Source: Enterobacter cloacae | GTDB taxonomy: Bacteria > Pseudomonadota > Gammaproteobacteria > Enterobacterales > Enterobacteriaceae | Direction of reading: 5' to 3' | NCBI RefSeq assembly: GCF_011078175.1 | Contig: NZ_JAALCJ010000002.1 | Span: forward strand, 372,001-436,000 | Length of the DNA: 64,000 bases | In this document: in pieces, positions 16,394-24,419 of the stretch | Position numbering within the stretch: position 1 is the stretch's first letter | Layout of the letters: each line of letters opens with the position of its first letter | Program-made: the position numbers and the translations under genes | The notes under the pieces: generated by a model | What the model was told of the DNA's origin: nothing | Seen by the model: only the letters and a program-made list of their open reading frames with translations | The model's database searches: none

Positions 16394-17536
16394 TCAGGGT
16401 TCCACGCGCACCCAGCGCTGCTGCTGATGGCTTTTCACAATTGCATCAATGATATACATCACGCTGGCACCATCGTGGAAGGTCGCAAACACAGGGCGAT
16501 CCGGCATCGTGCCCGCCTGCACGGCACGGTAAAACTGCACCATCATATTTTTAAAAGCATCCGGCCAGCCTTCAATGTGCCCGCCGGGGAAGTGGGCGCT
16601 GTCGGCCACATCACGGTTCATCAGGCCCGGATCGTCGCTGAGCATCTGGTTTGCCCGGGAGCAATGGCCGATCCACAGCTGCTGGGGGATTTCCTGATCC
16701 CACGCCACCGACTGCTCGCTGCCGTTAATTTCAAACATCAGGCGGTTTTTTCGCCCCGCACTCACCTGCGAGACGCTAAAGCTGCCCTTGCTGCCGTCGT
16801 CGAAACGAAACAGCACCGAGCCAAAGTCTTCGGTAGTGACCGGTTTGTCTTCATACTCCGCCTGCTCGTCATGGGAGAAGGTCTGATGACCGCCCGCGCT
16901 GGCCTTGCGCGTCGGCCAGACGATGGATAAATCAGCCATCACTTCGGTAATGCGCCTGCCGGTCACATACTGTACCGTATCGCACCAGTGGGAGCCGATA
17001 TCCGCCACCGCCCGCGACGCGCCGCCGAGCGCGGCATCCACCCGCCAGTTGTAGTCGGTTTCCAGCAGCATCCAGTCCTGTAAATAGCTGCCGTGCGAGG
17101 CAAACAGCCGCCCGAGGGTCCCCGTCTGCATCATGCTCGCCGCCTGGCGCACCATCGCAAACTGGCGATAGACAAAACTCACGCCATGCACCACGCCCGC
17201 CTGCTCCGCCAGCGCTACCAGCTCGCGCGCCTCGTCCGGCGTCATGCACAGCGGCTTTTCGGAAAACACGTGCTTGCCCGCGCGCAGGATCTTGCGGTTA
17301 ATTTCGGCATGCAGATGATTCGGCGTGCAGTTGTGCACTACGTGCAGATCGGGGTGCGCGAGCAGTTCTTCCACGCTGGCGTACGCGTGCGGCACGTTTA
17401 GCTGGCGCGCCTTTTCCTGCGCCTTAACAAGCGAGCCGTCGCAGAGCGCAACCACCTTTACAAAGCCGAGACGCCGCAGCGCCTCGATATGCGCCGGGCC
17501 GATAAACCCGCTGCCGATAATCCCGACGTTAATCAT
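16394..17536 (-). CDS. Gfo/Idh/MocA-family oxidoreductase
   Basis: 380-residue NAD(P)-dependent dehydrogenase of the Gfo/Idh/MocA family, acting on sugars, inositols or their derivatives in the cytoplasm. The Rossmann fingerprint GSGFIGPAHIEALRRLG is at the N-terminus, and the family motif EKP appears in FSEKPLCMTPDEA, with the lysine expected to be catalytic. The substrate domain contains DIGSHWCDTVQYVTGRRI, where D and H are typical active-site residues. Start ATG 17536 gives the canonical N-terminus; the frame extends further upstream without homology. It overlaps the isomerase gene by 8 bp. Confidence 0.9.
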   Translation of the reverse strand: MINVGIIGSGFIGPAHIEALRRLGFVKVVALCDGSLVKAQEKARQLNVPHAYASVEELLAHPDLHVVHNCTPNHLHAEINRKILRAGKHVFSEKPLCMTPDEARELVALAEQAGVVHGVSFVYRQFAMVRQAASMMQTGTLGRLFASHGSYLQDWMLLETDYNWRVDAALGGASRAVADIGSHWCDTVQYVTGRRITEVMADLSIVWPTRKASAGGHQTFSHDEQAEYEDKPVTTEDFGSVLFRFDDGSKGSFSVSQVSAGRKNRLMFEINGSEQSVAWDQEIPQQLWIGHCSRANQMLSDDPGLMNRDVADSAHFPGGHIEGWPDAFKNMMVQFYRAVQAGTMPDRPVFATFHDGASVMYIIDAIVKSHQQQRWVRVEP

Positions 17537-18554
17537 GGCTACCCCCAGCGGCGAAATCATCAAACGCCCGTCCGGAAACGGGAATAATGTGGCGGCGGAT
17601 AAATTCGCAGCCTTCACTCGCGCCGGTATCGCCATCCTTCAGGCAGCACTCCCACTCCAGCACCGCCCAGCCGTCGTAGTCGTACTGGGTCAGCTTGCTG
17701 AAGATGCCTTTAAAGTCGATCTGCCCGTCGCCCAGCGAGCGAAAACGTCCGGCGCGGTTGATCCATGGCTGGTAGCCGCCGTAGACGCCGCTGCGCCCGC
17801 TGGGGCGGAGCTCCGCGTCCTTCACGTGGAACGCTTTAATGCGCGAATGGTAGATATCGATAAAGGCCAGATAGTCCATTTGCTGGAGCAGCATATGGCT
17901 CGGATCGTAGAGAATGTTGCAGCGCGGATGGTAGTTCACCAGCGCCAGAAAACGCTCGAAGGTTACGCCGTCGTGCAGATCTTCACCCGGATGCAGCTCA
18001 AAGCAAACGTCCACCCCTTGCTCGTCGAAGGTATCCAGAATCGGTCGCCAGCGGTTTGCCAGCTCCTCGAATGCCGCCTGAAAACGCTGCTCGTTATGCG
18101 GCGGCCATGGATAGAAAAACGGCCACGCCAGCGAGCCGGAGAAGGTGGCGTGCGCTTTCAGGCCCAATCTGGCGGAGGCGACCGCCGCCTGCTTCAGCTT
18201 TTCCGTTGCCCATGCCCGACGAGCCGTATCATTACCGCGCACGGCGGCGGGCGCGAAGTGATCGAACGCCTCGCTGTAAACAGGGTTTACCGCCACAAGC
18301 TGCCCCTCCAGATGGGTCGACAGCTCGCTGATGACCAGCCCGTGCGCGCCCAGCTTGCCGGTAATGTCATCGCAGTAGGCCTGGCTCTCTGCCGCTTTTT
18401 CGACATCAAAAATGTGCGGATGATTGCAGGGGATCTGCACCGCTTTGTAACCCTTCCCCGCCGCCCACCCTGCCAGCCCGTCGAGCGTGTTGAAGGGTGC
18501 TTCCCCGCCAATAAACTGCGACAGAAAAATGCCCGGTCCTTTCATTGTCCTCAT
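17529..18554 (-). CDS. Sugar-phosphate isomerase/epimerase-like TIM-barrel protein
   Basis: 341-residue AP-endonuclease-2/xylose-isomerase-like TIM barrel, a fold shared by inositol and ketose epimerases. Probable metal ligands lie in CFELHPGED, LYDPSHML, AFHVKDAE and VLEWECC. The N-terminus may instead begin at ATG 18545 (MKGPGIF). It sits between the permease gene (15 bp gap) and the oxidoreductase gene (8 bp overlap), so the three are almost certainly co-translated parts of one catabolic route. Pairing of this barrel with a Gfo/Idh/MocA enzyme suggests oxidation and epimerisation of a carbohydrate, but I cannot name the substrate. Confidence 0.88.
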   Translation of the reverse strand: MRTMKGPGIFLSQFIGGEAPFNTLDGLAGWAAGKGYKAVQIPCNHPHIFDVEKAAESQAYCDDITGKLGAHGLVISELSTHLEGQLVAVNPVYSEAFDHFAPAAVRGNDTARRAWATEKLKQAAVASARLGLKAHATFSGSLAWPFFYPWPPHNEQRFQAAFEELANRWRPILDTFDEQGVDVCFELHPGEDLHDGVTFERFLALVNYHPRCNILYDPSHMLLQQMDYLAFIDIYHSRIKAFHVKDAELRPSGRSGVYGGYQPWINRAGRFRSLGDGQIDFKGIFSKLTQYDYDGWAVLEWECCLKDGDTGASEGCEFIRRHIIPVSGRAFDDFAAGGSHD

Positions 18555-18569
18555 ACCCCCTCCTGAACG

Positions 18570-19805
18570 TTACGCCTTGTCATCGTCATACTTAAACGTG
18601 AGAAGGAAAATCAGCGCGATCGCCGCGGCTGCCACCGCCGGGATCCACCAGAATGTGACCCACGCCTGCGGCACGGTCTGCCCGGCCACCAGACGGTTAT
18701 AAAGCGCGCCGGAAATCTGAGAGCCCAGCAGCATGCCGATGCCGTAGGTGAACATGACGATCATGCTTTGCGCCTGGCCTTTCACCTTTTCACCCGCCAC
18801 GCGGTCGGTATAGATAAAGCCGACAACAAAGAAGAAATCGTAGCAGACGCCGTGCAGCAGAATGCCGAGATACAGCAGAATGCGTCCTTCCTCGCTCACG
18901 CCCAGCGCGAACATGGCATAACGCACGAACCACGCCAGCATGCCGATCAGAAGCATATATTTCACGCCCAGGCGACGGAACAGGAGAGGAATGACCAGCA
19001 TGAAGACGATCTCAGACATCTGCCCGAAGGACATGGCGGTGCTGACGTCGGCAATACCGGCATCCGCCAGATACGAGGCGGTGTAGGCGTAATAGGTGCC
19101 AAGCGGGACGGAGATCAGCATCGCGCAGACGGAGAAAACAAAGAAATGGCGGGTTTTGAGCAGCGCAAAGGCATCGGCACAAAAGAGATCGCGCACCTTC
19201 ACCGGCAGACCTTTCGCCGGGGCAGGCGTGTGCGGCAGCGTCAGGCTGTAGAGAGCAAGCAGCACGGAGCTGACCGCCGCCACCTGGAAGATGGTGACGC
19301 TGGACGCCACGCCGGTGACGCCGATGAAAATTCCCGCCACGATCCAGCCGATGGTGCCGAACACCCGCACCACCGGGAAGGTTTTATCCACGTTCGCCAG
19401 GCTGTGAAACGCGATGTTGTTGGTCAGCGCCAGCGTCGGCATGTAGCAGAGCGTGTAGCCAAACAGCAGGCCAATCAGCAGCGCGCCGTTCTCGGCAATC
19501 AGCGCCCCCGGCACGAACCAGAGGATCGCCGCGCCCGCGAGGTGCATCACCGCCATCACCTTCTGCGAGGCGAAGAAGCGGTCCACCAGCATCCCGAGCA
19601 CGAACGGCGAAAGAATGGAGGCGATAGGCCCGGCGGAGAACGCGTCGCCAATCAGCAGAGACATATTGTGTTGGGTAATCACCAGGCCAAGCGTGACCGA
19701 CCAGCTACCCCAGATAAAAAATTGCAGAAACATCATCAGCGACAGACGCGGCACCAGCAGCCGATGCTGTGTTATCGCCTTTTCACTACTTTCAGTTGAC
19801 ACCAT
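18570..19805 (-). CDS. MFS sugar/nucleoside:H+ symporter (NupG/YegT-like)
   Basis: 411-residue 12-span permease of the nucleoside:H+ symporter group of the MFS (NupG, XapB, YegT). Typical segments are RLSLMMFLQFFIWGSWSVTLG at helix 1, GRILLYLGILLHGVCYDFFFV and a C-terminal ALYNRLVAGQTVPQAWVTFWWIP. It is the first gene of the LacI-controlled operon and presumably takes up the substrate for the two enzymes downstream. I chose ATG 19805 because the family homology and hydrophobic region begin soon after; the frame continues to 19850 across one operator. Confidence 0.88.
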   Translation of the reverse strand: MVSTESSEKAITQHRLLVPRLSLMMFLQFFIWGSWSVTLGLVITQHNMSLLIGDAFSAGPIASILSPFVLGMLVDRFFASQKVMAVMHLAGAAILWFVPGALIAENGALLIGLLFGYTLCYMPTLALTNNIAFHSLANVDKTFPVVRVFGTIGWIVAGIFIGVTGVASSVTIFQVAAVSSVLLALYSLTLPHTPAPAKGLPVKVRDLFCADAFALLKTRHFFVFSVCAMLISVPLGTYYAYTASYLADAGIADVSTAMSFGQMSEIVFMLVIPLLFRRLGVKYMLLIGMLAWFVRYAMFALGVSEEGRILLYLGILLHGVCYDFFFVVGFIYTDRVAGEKVKGQAQSMIVMFTYGIGMLLGSQISGALYNRLVAGQTVPQAWVTFWWIPAVAAAAIALIFLLTFKYDDDKA

Positions 19806-19826
19806 GATAAGCCTCACCCGGAAAAA

Positions 19827-19869
19827 GTAATCGATTACAAATTCGTTCAAATGAAAAGTAATCGATTAC
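19827..19869. promoter_or_regulatory. Twin LacI-type operators
   Basis: Two perfect 12-bp palindromes GTAATCGATTAC at 19827-19838 and 19858-19869, centre to centre 31 bp (about three helical turns). Both have the same context (AAAA before, AAA after). They lie just upstream of the permease start, as expected for the LacI-family gene of the operon. Confidence 0.85.
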
Positions 19870-19959
19870 AAAATAAAGATCCTGTGGATCAAAACAGAAT
19901 TGGGAGGGGTGTCACGATAAAGGTCGATGTATGACAAAACGAGGCGTTCTGATTGTCAC

Positions 19960-19977
19960 TATAGCCAATAGGCTATA
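19960..19977. promoter_or_regulatory. Palindromic operator/promoter of the toxin-antitoxin pair
   Basis: Perfect inverted repeat TATAGCC-AATA-GGCTATA, 33 bp before the toxin ATG and overlapping a TATAAA-like -10. This is the usual site for autorepression by an XRE antitoxin. Confidence 0.78.
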
Positions 19978-20010
19978 AAATTATGCAGCCAGGAAGCTAA
20001 AGGAGAAACG

Positions 20011-20373
20011 ATGTGGAATGTCGAGACAACGGACAGATTTGATCAATGGTACTTTGAACAAACAACAGCATTAAAAGAAGATGTGCTGGCGATGATGCAT
20101 ATTCTTGCTGAGTTTGGCCCAACGCTTGGGCGGCCATACGTAGATACTGTGAAGGCTTCAGCCTATGCGAACATGAAGGAATTACGGATTCAACATGCGG
20201 GAAATCCCATCAGAGCCTTTTTTGCTTTTGATCCTGACCGTAAGGCAATTGTGCTCTGTGCTGGAGACAAAACCGGTTGCAATCAAAAACGGTTTTATAA
20301 CGAAATGATTACGCTGGCTGACGTTGAGTACAGCAGACATCTGGCGGATAAGGAGGCCATATGGCAACGCTAA
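20011..20373 (+). CDS. HigB/RelE-superfamily toxin (Gp49-like)
   Basis: 120-residue protein of the phage-derived Gp49-like (HigB) branch of the RelE toxin superfamily, whose members cleave mRNA on the ribosome. Recognised are WYFEQTTALKEDVLAMMHILAEFGPTLGRPYV, MKELRIQHAGNPIRAFFAFDP and LCAGDKTG....KRFYNEMI, where basic residues are expected to be functional. ATG 20011 follows AAAGGAGAAACG. It precedes and overlaps the antitoxin gene by 13 bp, the toxin-first order of HigBA modules. Its GC content is lower than that of its neighbours, consistent with acquisition. Confidence 0.9.
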   Translation: MWNVETTDRFDQWYFEQTTALKEDVLAMMHILAEFGPTLGRPYVDTVKASAYANMKELRIQHAGNPIRAFFAFDPDRKAIVLCAGDKTGCNQKRFYNEMITLADVEYSRHLADKEAIWQR

Positions 20374-20660
20374 AAGAACTCATGGCACATCAGAGCGCGG
20401 AAAGTCAGGAGCGTATTGCGGCTAAAGTTGATGTAATACGCAGAGTTGTTGCCCTGAACCAACTGCGGGAAGAGCTCAATATTTCGCAGACAGAACTGGC
20501 CGCGGCAATGGGGGTAAAACAACCAACTGTGGCAAAAATCGAACAGCCGGGAAACGATCCCCGGCTTTCAACACTCAAACGCTATGTCAGTGCGCTCGGC
20601 GGTGAAATGAGCATTGATGTGACGTTACCGAATGGGAAACGAATAGCGTTTCAGATTTGA
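20361..20660 (+). CDS. XRE-family antitoxin (HigA-like)
   Basis: 99-residue antitoxin. The helix-turn-helix lies in ELNISQTELAAAMGVKQPTVAKIEQPGNDPRLSTLKRYV, followed by a short C-terminal strand region MSIDVTLPNGKRIAFQI that is expected to contact the toxin or to dimerise. ATG 20361 lies inside the end of the toxin gene and is preceded by AAGGAGG, so the two are translationally coupled. It should neutralise the toxin and repress the operon through the TATAGCC palindrome upstream. Confidence 0.9.
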   Translation: MATLKELMAHQSAESQERIAAKVDVIRRVVALNQLREELNISQTELAAAMGVKQPTVAKIEQPGNDPRLSTLKRYVSALGGEMSIDVTLPNGKRIAFQI

Positions 20661-20675
20661 TATTGCACATTCAAA

Positions 20676-20762
20676 GCCGGGTGGCGGCTTCGCCTGACCC
20701 GGCCTACAAAATAATAACGGCCACGAACAAATAGGCCCGGTAAGCGCAGCGCCACCGGGCGT
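20676..20762. repeat. REP pair (BIME-like)
   Basis: Two inverted REP units: GCCGGGTGGCGGC...GACCCGGCCTAC at 20676-20706 and GGCCCGGTAAGCGCAGCGCC.. at 20734-20760, in opposite orientation between the convergent antitoxin and pheP genes. Confidence 0.85.
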
Positions 20763-20780
20763 GAAGGCAGGTGCGGTCTG

Positions 20781-20820
20781 GTGCCCTCACCCCGGCCCTC
20801 TCCCACGGGGAGAGGGAGAA
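20781..20820. repeat. Dispersed CCCTCTCCC/GGGAGAGGG palindromic repeat
   Basis: GCCCTCACCCCGGCCCTCTC...GGGGAGAGGG, 8 bp beyond the pheP stop on the far side; preceded by the shared edge GCGGTCTGGTGCCCTCACC. Confidence 0.8.
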
Positions 20821-20827
20821 AAGCAGA

Positions 20828-22216
20828 TCATTTTTTACGGGATAATTTAAACGCAATAAACAGGAACACCACCCACACCGGCAGCAGCATCGCTGAGAGA
20901 CGCATCTCATCCATCGTGCACATCAGCACCAGAATCAGCCCCAGGAACGCGATACAGATATAGTTCCCTGCCGGGTAAAGCAGCGCTTTAAACTGCGTCT
21001 CGCGCCCCTTGCGGCGCATCGCCGCGCGAAAGCGCAGGTGCGCCAGGCAGATCATGATCCAGTTCAGCAGCAGCGTGGCGACAACCAGCGCCATCAGCAG
21101 GCCAAACGCCGCTTTCGGCAGCAGGTAGTTGATTAGCACCACGAATGACGTAATCGCACCGGAAAGGAACAGCGAATTGATCGGCACGCCGCGACGGCTG
21201 ACGCGGGTAAGGAACTTCGGCGCGTTGCCCTGTACGGAGAGGCCAAACAGCATGCGGCTGTTGGAATAAACCCCGCTGTTGTAGACCGACAGCGACGCCA
21301 CCAGTATGACGAAGTTCAGCGCCGAGGCCACCACGTTACTGTTCATATCGTGGAAAATCATCACGAACGGACTGCTGTCCGATTTCACTTCTACCCATGG
21401 ATAGAGCGCCAGCAGCACCACCAGCGAGCCGATATAGAACAGCAGGATACGGTACACCACCTGGTTGACCGCTTTCGGAATGCTTTTGTGCGGATCGCGC
21501 GCTTCAGCCGCGGTGATGCCAATCAGCTCCAGCCCGCCGAAGGAGAACATGATGACCGCTAGCGAGAGGATCAGCCCTTTCCAGCCGGTCGCCAGGAAGC
21601 CGCCGTGCTGCCACAGGTTGTCGATGCTCGCACGCTCGCCGCCGTGACCGGAGAACAGCAGCCACAGGCCAAAGCCGATCATCCCGATAATCGCCAGTAC
21701 CTTGATCAGCGCAAACCAGAACTCGGTTTCGCCATACAGGCGTACGTTAACCAGGTTAACGGCGTTAATAATGATGAAGAAAGCAGCCGCCCAGATCCAC
21801 GTCGGAATATCCGGGAGCCAGTACTGCATGTAGATGCCTGCGGCGGTTAGTTCGGCCATCCCCACCAGCACGAACATCACCCAGTAGTTCCAGCCGGAGA
21901 GGAAGCCTGCGAATGGGCCCCAGTATTTATAGGCAAAGTGTGCGAAGGAGCCTGACACCGGCTCTTCAACGACCATTTCGCCAAGCTGGCGCATGATCAG
22001 GAAGGCGATAACCCCGGCGATGCCATACCCCAGCAGAACCGCAGGGCCAGCCATTTGAATGGCGGGGCCGATGCCGAGAAACAGCCCGGTACCGATCGCG
22101 CCGCCGAGAGCAATTAACTGAATATGTCGATTTTGCAAACCACGTTGCAGCGTCGGATTCTGATCCGACGTGGCTTCAGCGCTACCATGGCCTGAAGCGG
22201 ATGACGCGTCTTTCAC
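20828..22216 (-). CDS. pheP: Phenylalanine:H+ symporter PheP
   Basis: 462-residue amino-acid permease of the APC superfamily with 12 membrane spans, importing phenylalanine (and weakly tyrosine) across the inner membrane. It matches E. coli PheP nearly residue for residue, e.g. LQNRHIQLIALGGAIGTGLF near helix 1, EEPVSGSFAHFAYKYWGPFA, GGLELIGITAAEARDPHKSI and SVYNSGVYSNSRMLFGLSV. The first 25 residues are variable and hydrophilic. In E. coli pheP is next to ybdG; here the sugar operon and toxin-antitoxin pair lie between them. Confidence 0.96.
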   Translation of the reverse strand: MKDASSASGHGSAEATSDQNPTLQRGLQNRHIQLIALGGAIGTGLFLGIGPAIQMAGPAVLLGYGIAGVIAFLIMRQLGEMVVEEPVSGSFAHFAYKYWGPFAGFLSGWNYWVMFVLVGMAELTAAGIYMQYWLPDIPTWIWAAAFFIIINAVNLVNVRLYGETEFWFALIKVLAIIGMIGFGLWLLFSGHGGERASIDNLWQHGGFLATGWKGLILSLAVIMFSFGGLELIGITAAEARDPHKSIPKAVNQVVYRILLFYIGSLVVLLALYPWVEVKSDSSPFVMIFHDMNSNVVASALNFVILVASLSVYNSGVYSNSRMLFGLSVQGNAPKFLTRVSRRGVPINSLFLSGAITSFVVLINYLLPKAAFGLLMALVVATLLLNWIMICLAHLRFRAAMRRKGRETQFKALLYPAGNYICIAFLGLILVLMCTMDEMRLSAMLLPVWVVFLFIAFKLSRKK

Positions 22217-22284
22217 GCCCTACCCCTGTCTCTTTTTTAGAAGGGGCACGTTTTAACACTTCATGCTGGTGGTAGCAAGCTTAA

Positions 22285-22310
22285 CGCCGGGCCAGCGCAT
22301 GCGCCCGGCG
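22285..22310. repeat. Single REP unit
   Basis: Hairpin CGCCGGGC...GCCCGGCG between phoX-like and pheP genes, of the REP type; may act as a 3' stabiliser for the phosphatase mRNA. Confidence 0.7.
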
Positions 22311-22318
22311 GATAAACG

Positions 22319-24292
22319 TTACGAGCCGATGATCCCGCCGTCCGCTTTGACGATCACCACCGTTGACGAACGCGGGCGTCCGTTCGGGCTGGCGTCTGGC
22401 CAGTTGGAGACGGCACGCGGATTGCCCGGGTCGGTAATATCATCCCCGCCCTCCCCCGGATGCTGAATATTGATAAACAGCGTCCGGTTGTCCGGCGTAA
22501 ACGCAATGCCGGTAATTTCACACCCGCGCGGGCCGGTCAGGAAACGGCGATACTCGTTGGTGCCCGGAATGGTGGCCACCATCTGGTTATTGCCCATTCC
22601 CTCGTACGCTTTCTTGTTAATGGTGCTGGAAGAGACGTCGGTCTGGATCCACAGAACGCCCTGATGATCGAACGACAGGCCATCCGGGCTGCCGAATGCC
22701 GCGCCCTGCATAGAGCCTTTAGACTTCGGATCGTCGCTGTCTGTGCGCCCGGCCATGACCAGTATATCCCACTTGAAGCGTGCGGCAGCAGGATCGGCCC
22801 CCTCTTCGTGCCAGTGCATAATATGACCAAACACGTTACTGGCACGCGGGTTAGCGGCATCGACGGGCGCTTTGCCCTCTTTCCCGCGATCGCTGTTGTT
22901 GGTGAGCGTGCAGTAAACGCTGCCGCTGGCGTGCGGATCGACGGCTATCCACTCCGGGCGATCCATTTTTGTCGCGCCCACCACGTCTGCCGCCAGGCGG
23001 GTTTTAATCAGCAGATCGCCCTGGCTTTCGAAACCGTGGCTTTTATCCAGGCCGTTTTGCCCGAAGATCAGCGGCAGCCAGTCGCCGCTCCCGTCTTCGT
23101 TGAACCTGGCGACGTACAGCGTACCGGATGTCAGCAGCTGCATATTGGCTTCGCGGTTTGCGGGATCGTATTTTTTGTCCGAGACGAATTTATAGATGTA
23201 TTCGAACTTCTGATCGTCCCCCATATAGACCACCACGCGATTATCGGCCGCGAGCGTAACGGCTGCCCCCTCATGCTTGAAGCGGCCGAGCGCAGTGTGC
23301 TTGCGCGGAGTGGAGGTCGGGTCGTAGGGATCAATCTCTACAACCCAGCCAAACCGGTTAGGCTCGTTAGGGGTTTTATCGACGCTGAACCGCTCATCCA
23401 CCTCGTTCCAGCGGTACGATTCATCGCTGTCGCTGATGCCGTAGCGTTTTTCCAGCGGGTTAAGCTCGGCTTTTTTTACGAAAATGTCCGACCAGTTCTC
23501 CTCGCAGGTAAGATAAGTCCCCCACGGCGTATGGCCATTGGCGCAGTTTTGCATGGTGCCCAGCACGCGTTCCCCCTGCGGGTCGGCGGCGGTTTTCATT
23601 AAATTCTGGTGCCGCGCCGGGCCGGTAAGCTGCATCGGGGTATTGACGGTAATACGCCGGGCGAAGGAAGACGGACGCACCACCTCCCAGCCGCTGCCCG
23701 TTTTTTTCACTTCCACCACCGACACGCCCATCGCGTTCTGCCCCTTGCGGGCTTTGTCGAGGCTCCAGTTCGCCGTACCGTCGGTAAACAGCATCCCGTT
23801 GTCGATGTATTCATGGTTCAGCGCCAGCAGGCCATGCTCCGGGTTTTGCTCCCCCTGCGGCAGGCTAAACCACGCCATGCCGTCGTGGTGCATCCCCGCC
23901 TGCACGGCCTGCTCATCCGTGGTGTTGCTGGCGTCCAACTTAAACGCCGGCATATTATTTTTGATCCCCGTCGGATCACCCCAGCGATAGAAAGGACGGG
24001 CAATATAGCCTTCCGGCACCCTGACCGTATCTTCTGTGGAGACGTCGATGCTGGTAAACCCAAGCGACACCGCTTTTGCCAGCGCGGACGGCTTCGATAC
24101 CGCGGCAACGGCGCTCTCAGGTTTGATCAAAAAGGGAAAGGAAACGGCAGCACCCGCGACGGCCCCCATCTGGAGAAAACGGCGTCGGGAGAGGAAAACC
24201 TCTGCAACTTCGGAGAATATAGGGTTAGCGCTGCGGTTAGTGATGTCGTCGCGATGTTCTTTTTTAAAAACGGATTTGAGGGGTCTGCCCAT
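22319..24292 (-). CDS. PhoX-family phosphatase (DUF839), Tat-exported
   Basis: 657-residue protein of the PhoX/DUF839 family, Ca2+/Fe3+-dependent phosphatases that release phosphate from organic esters outside the cytoplasm. A twin-arginine signal is visible at about 35-41 (SRRRFLQ) followed by a hydrophobic stretch GAVAGAAVSFPFL, so export as a folded metalloprotein through Tat is expected. Typical segments are GLLALNHEYIDNGML, NGHTPWGTYLTCEENWSD (the CEEN cysteine and glutamate are metal ligands in the family), RFGWVVEIDPYDP and ALGRFKHEGAA. No E. coli K-12 equivalent sits here. I found no clear Pho box upstream. Confidence 0.92.
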   Translation of the reverse strand: MGRPLKSVFKKEHRDDITNRSANPIFSEVAEVFLSRRRFLQMGAVAGAAVSFPFLIKPESAVAAVSKPSALAKAVSLGFTSIDVSTEDTVRVPEGYIARPFYRWGDPTGIKNNMPAFKLDASNTTDEQAVQAGMHHDGMAWFSLPQGEQNPEHGLLALNHEYIDNGMLFTDGTANWSLDKARKGQNAMGVSVVEVKKTGSGWEVVRPSSFARRITVNTPMQLTGPARHQNLMKTAADPQGERVLGTMQNCANGHTPWGTYLTCEENWSDIFVKKAELNPLEKRYGISDSDESYRWNEVDERFSVDKTPNEPNRFGWVVEIDPYDPTSTPRKHTALGRFKHEGAAVTLAADNRVVVYMGDDQKFEYIYKFVSDKKYDPANREANMQLLTSGTLYVARFNEDGSGDWLPLIFGQNGLDKSHGFESQGDLLIKTRLAADVVGATKMDRPEWIAVDPHASGSVYCTLTNNSDRGKEGKAPVDAANPRASNVFGHIMHWHEEGADPAAARFKWDILVMAGRTDSDDPKSKGSMQGAAFGSPDGLSFDHQGVLWIQTDVSSSTINKKAYEGMGNNQMVATIPGTNEYRRFLTGPRGCEITGIAFTPDNRTLFINIQHPGEGGDDITDPGNPRAVSNWPDASPNGRPRSSTVVIVKADGGIIGS

Positions 24293-24419
24293 AGTGGCTT
24301 CCTGTCATTGGCCAAGAGGTAAGGTATTGGCGACCAGTGTAAGAAGCTTTTGTTACAATTTTATAACACGATAACAACGGGATTGGGGCGTCCCTGCCCC
24401 GGATAACGAGGTGGAACGC

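Noticed and set aside
24293..24419. A Pho box before the PhoX-like gene
   Set aside because: No pair of CTGTCAT-like repeats with the right spacing was found on the minus strand.
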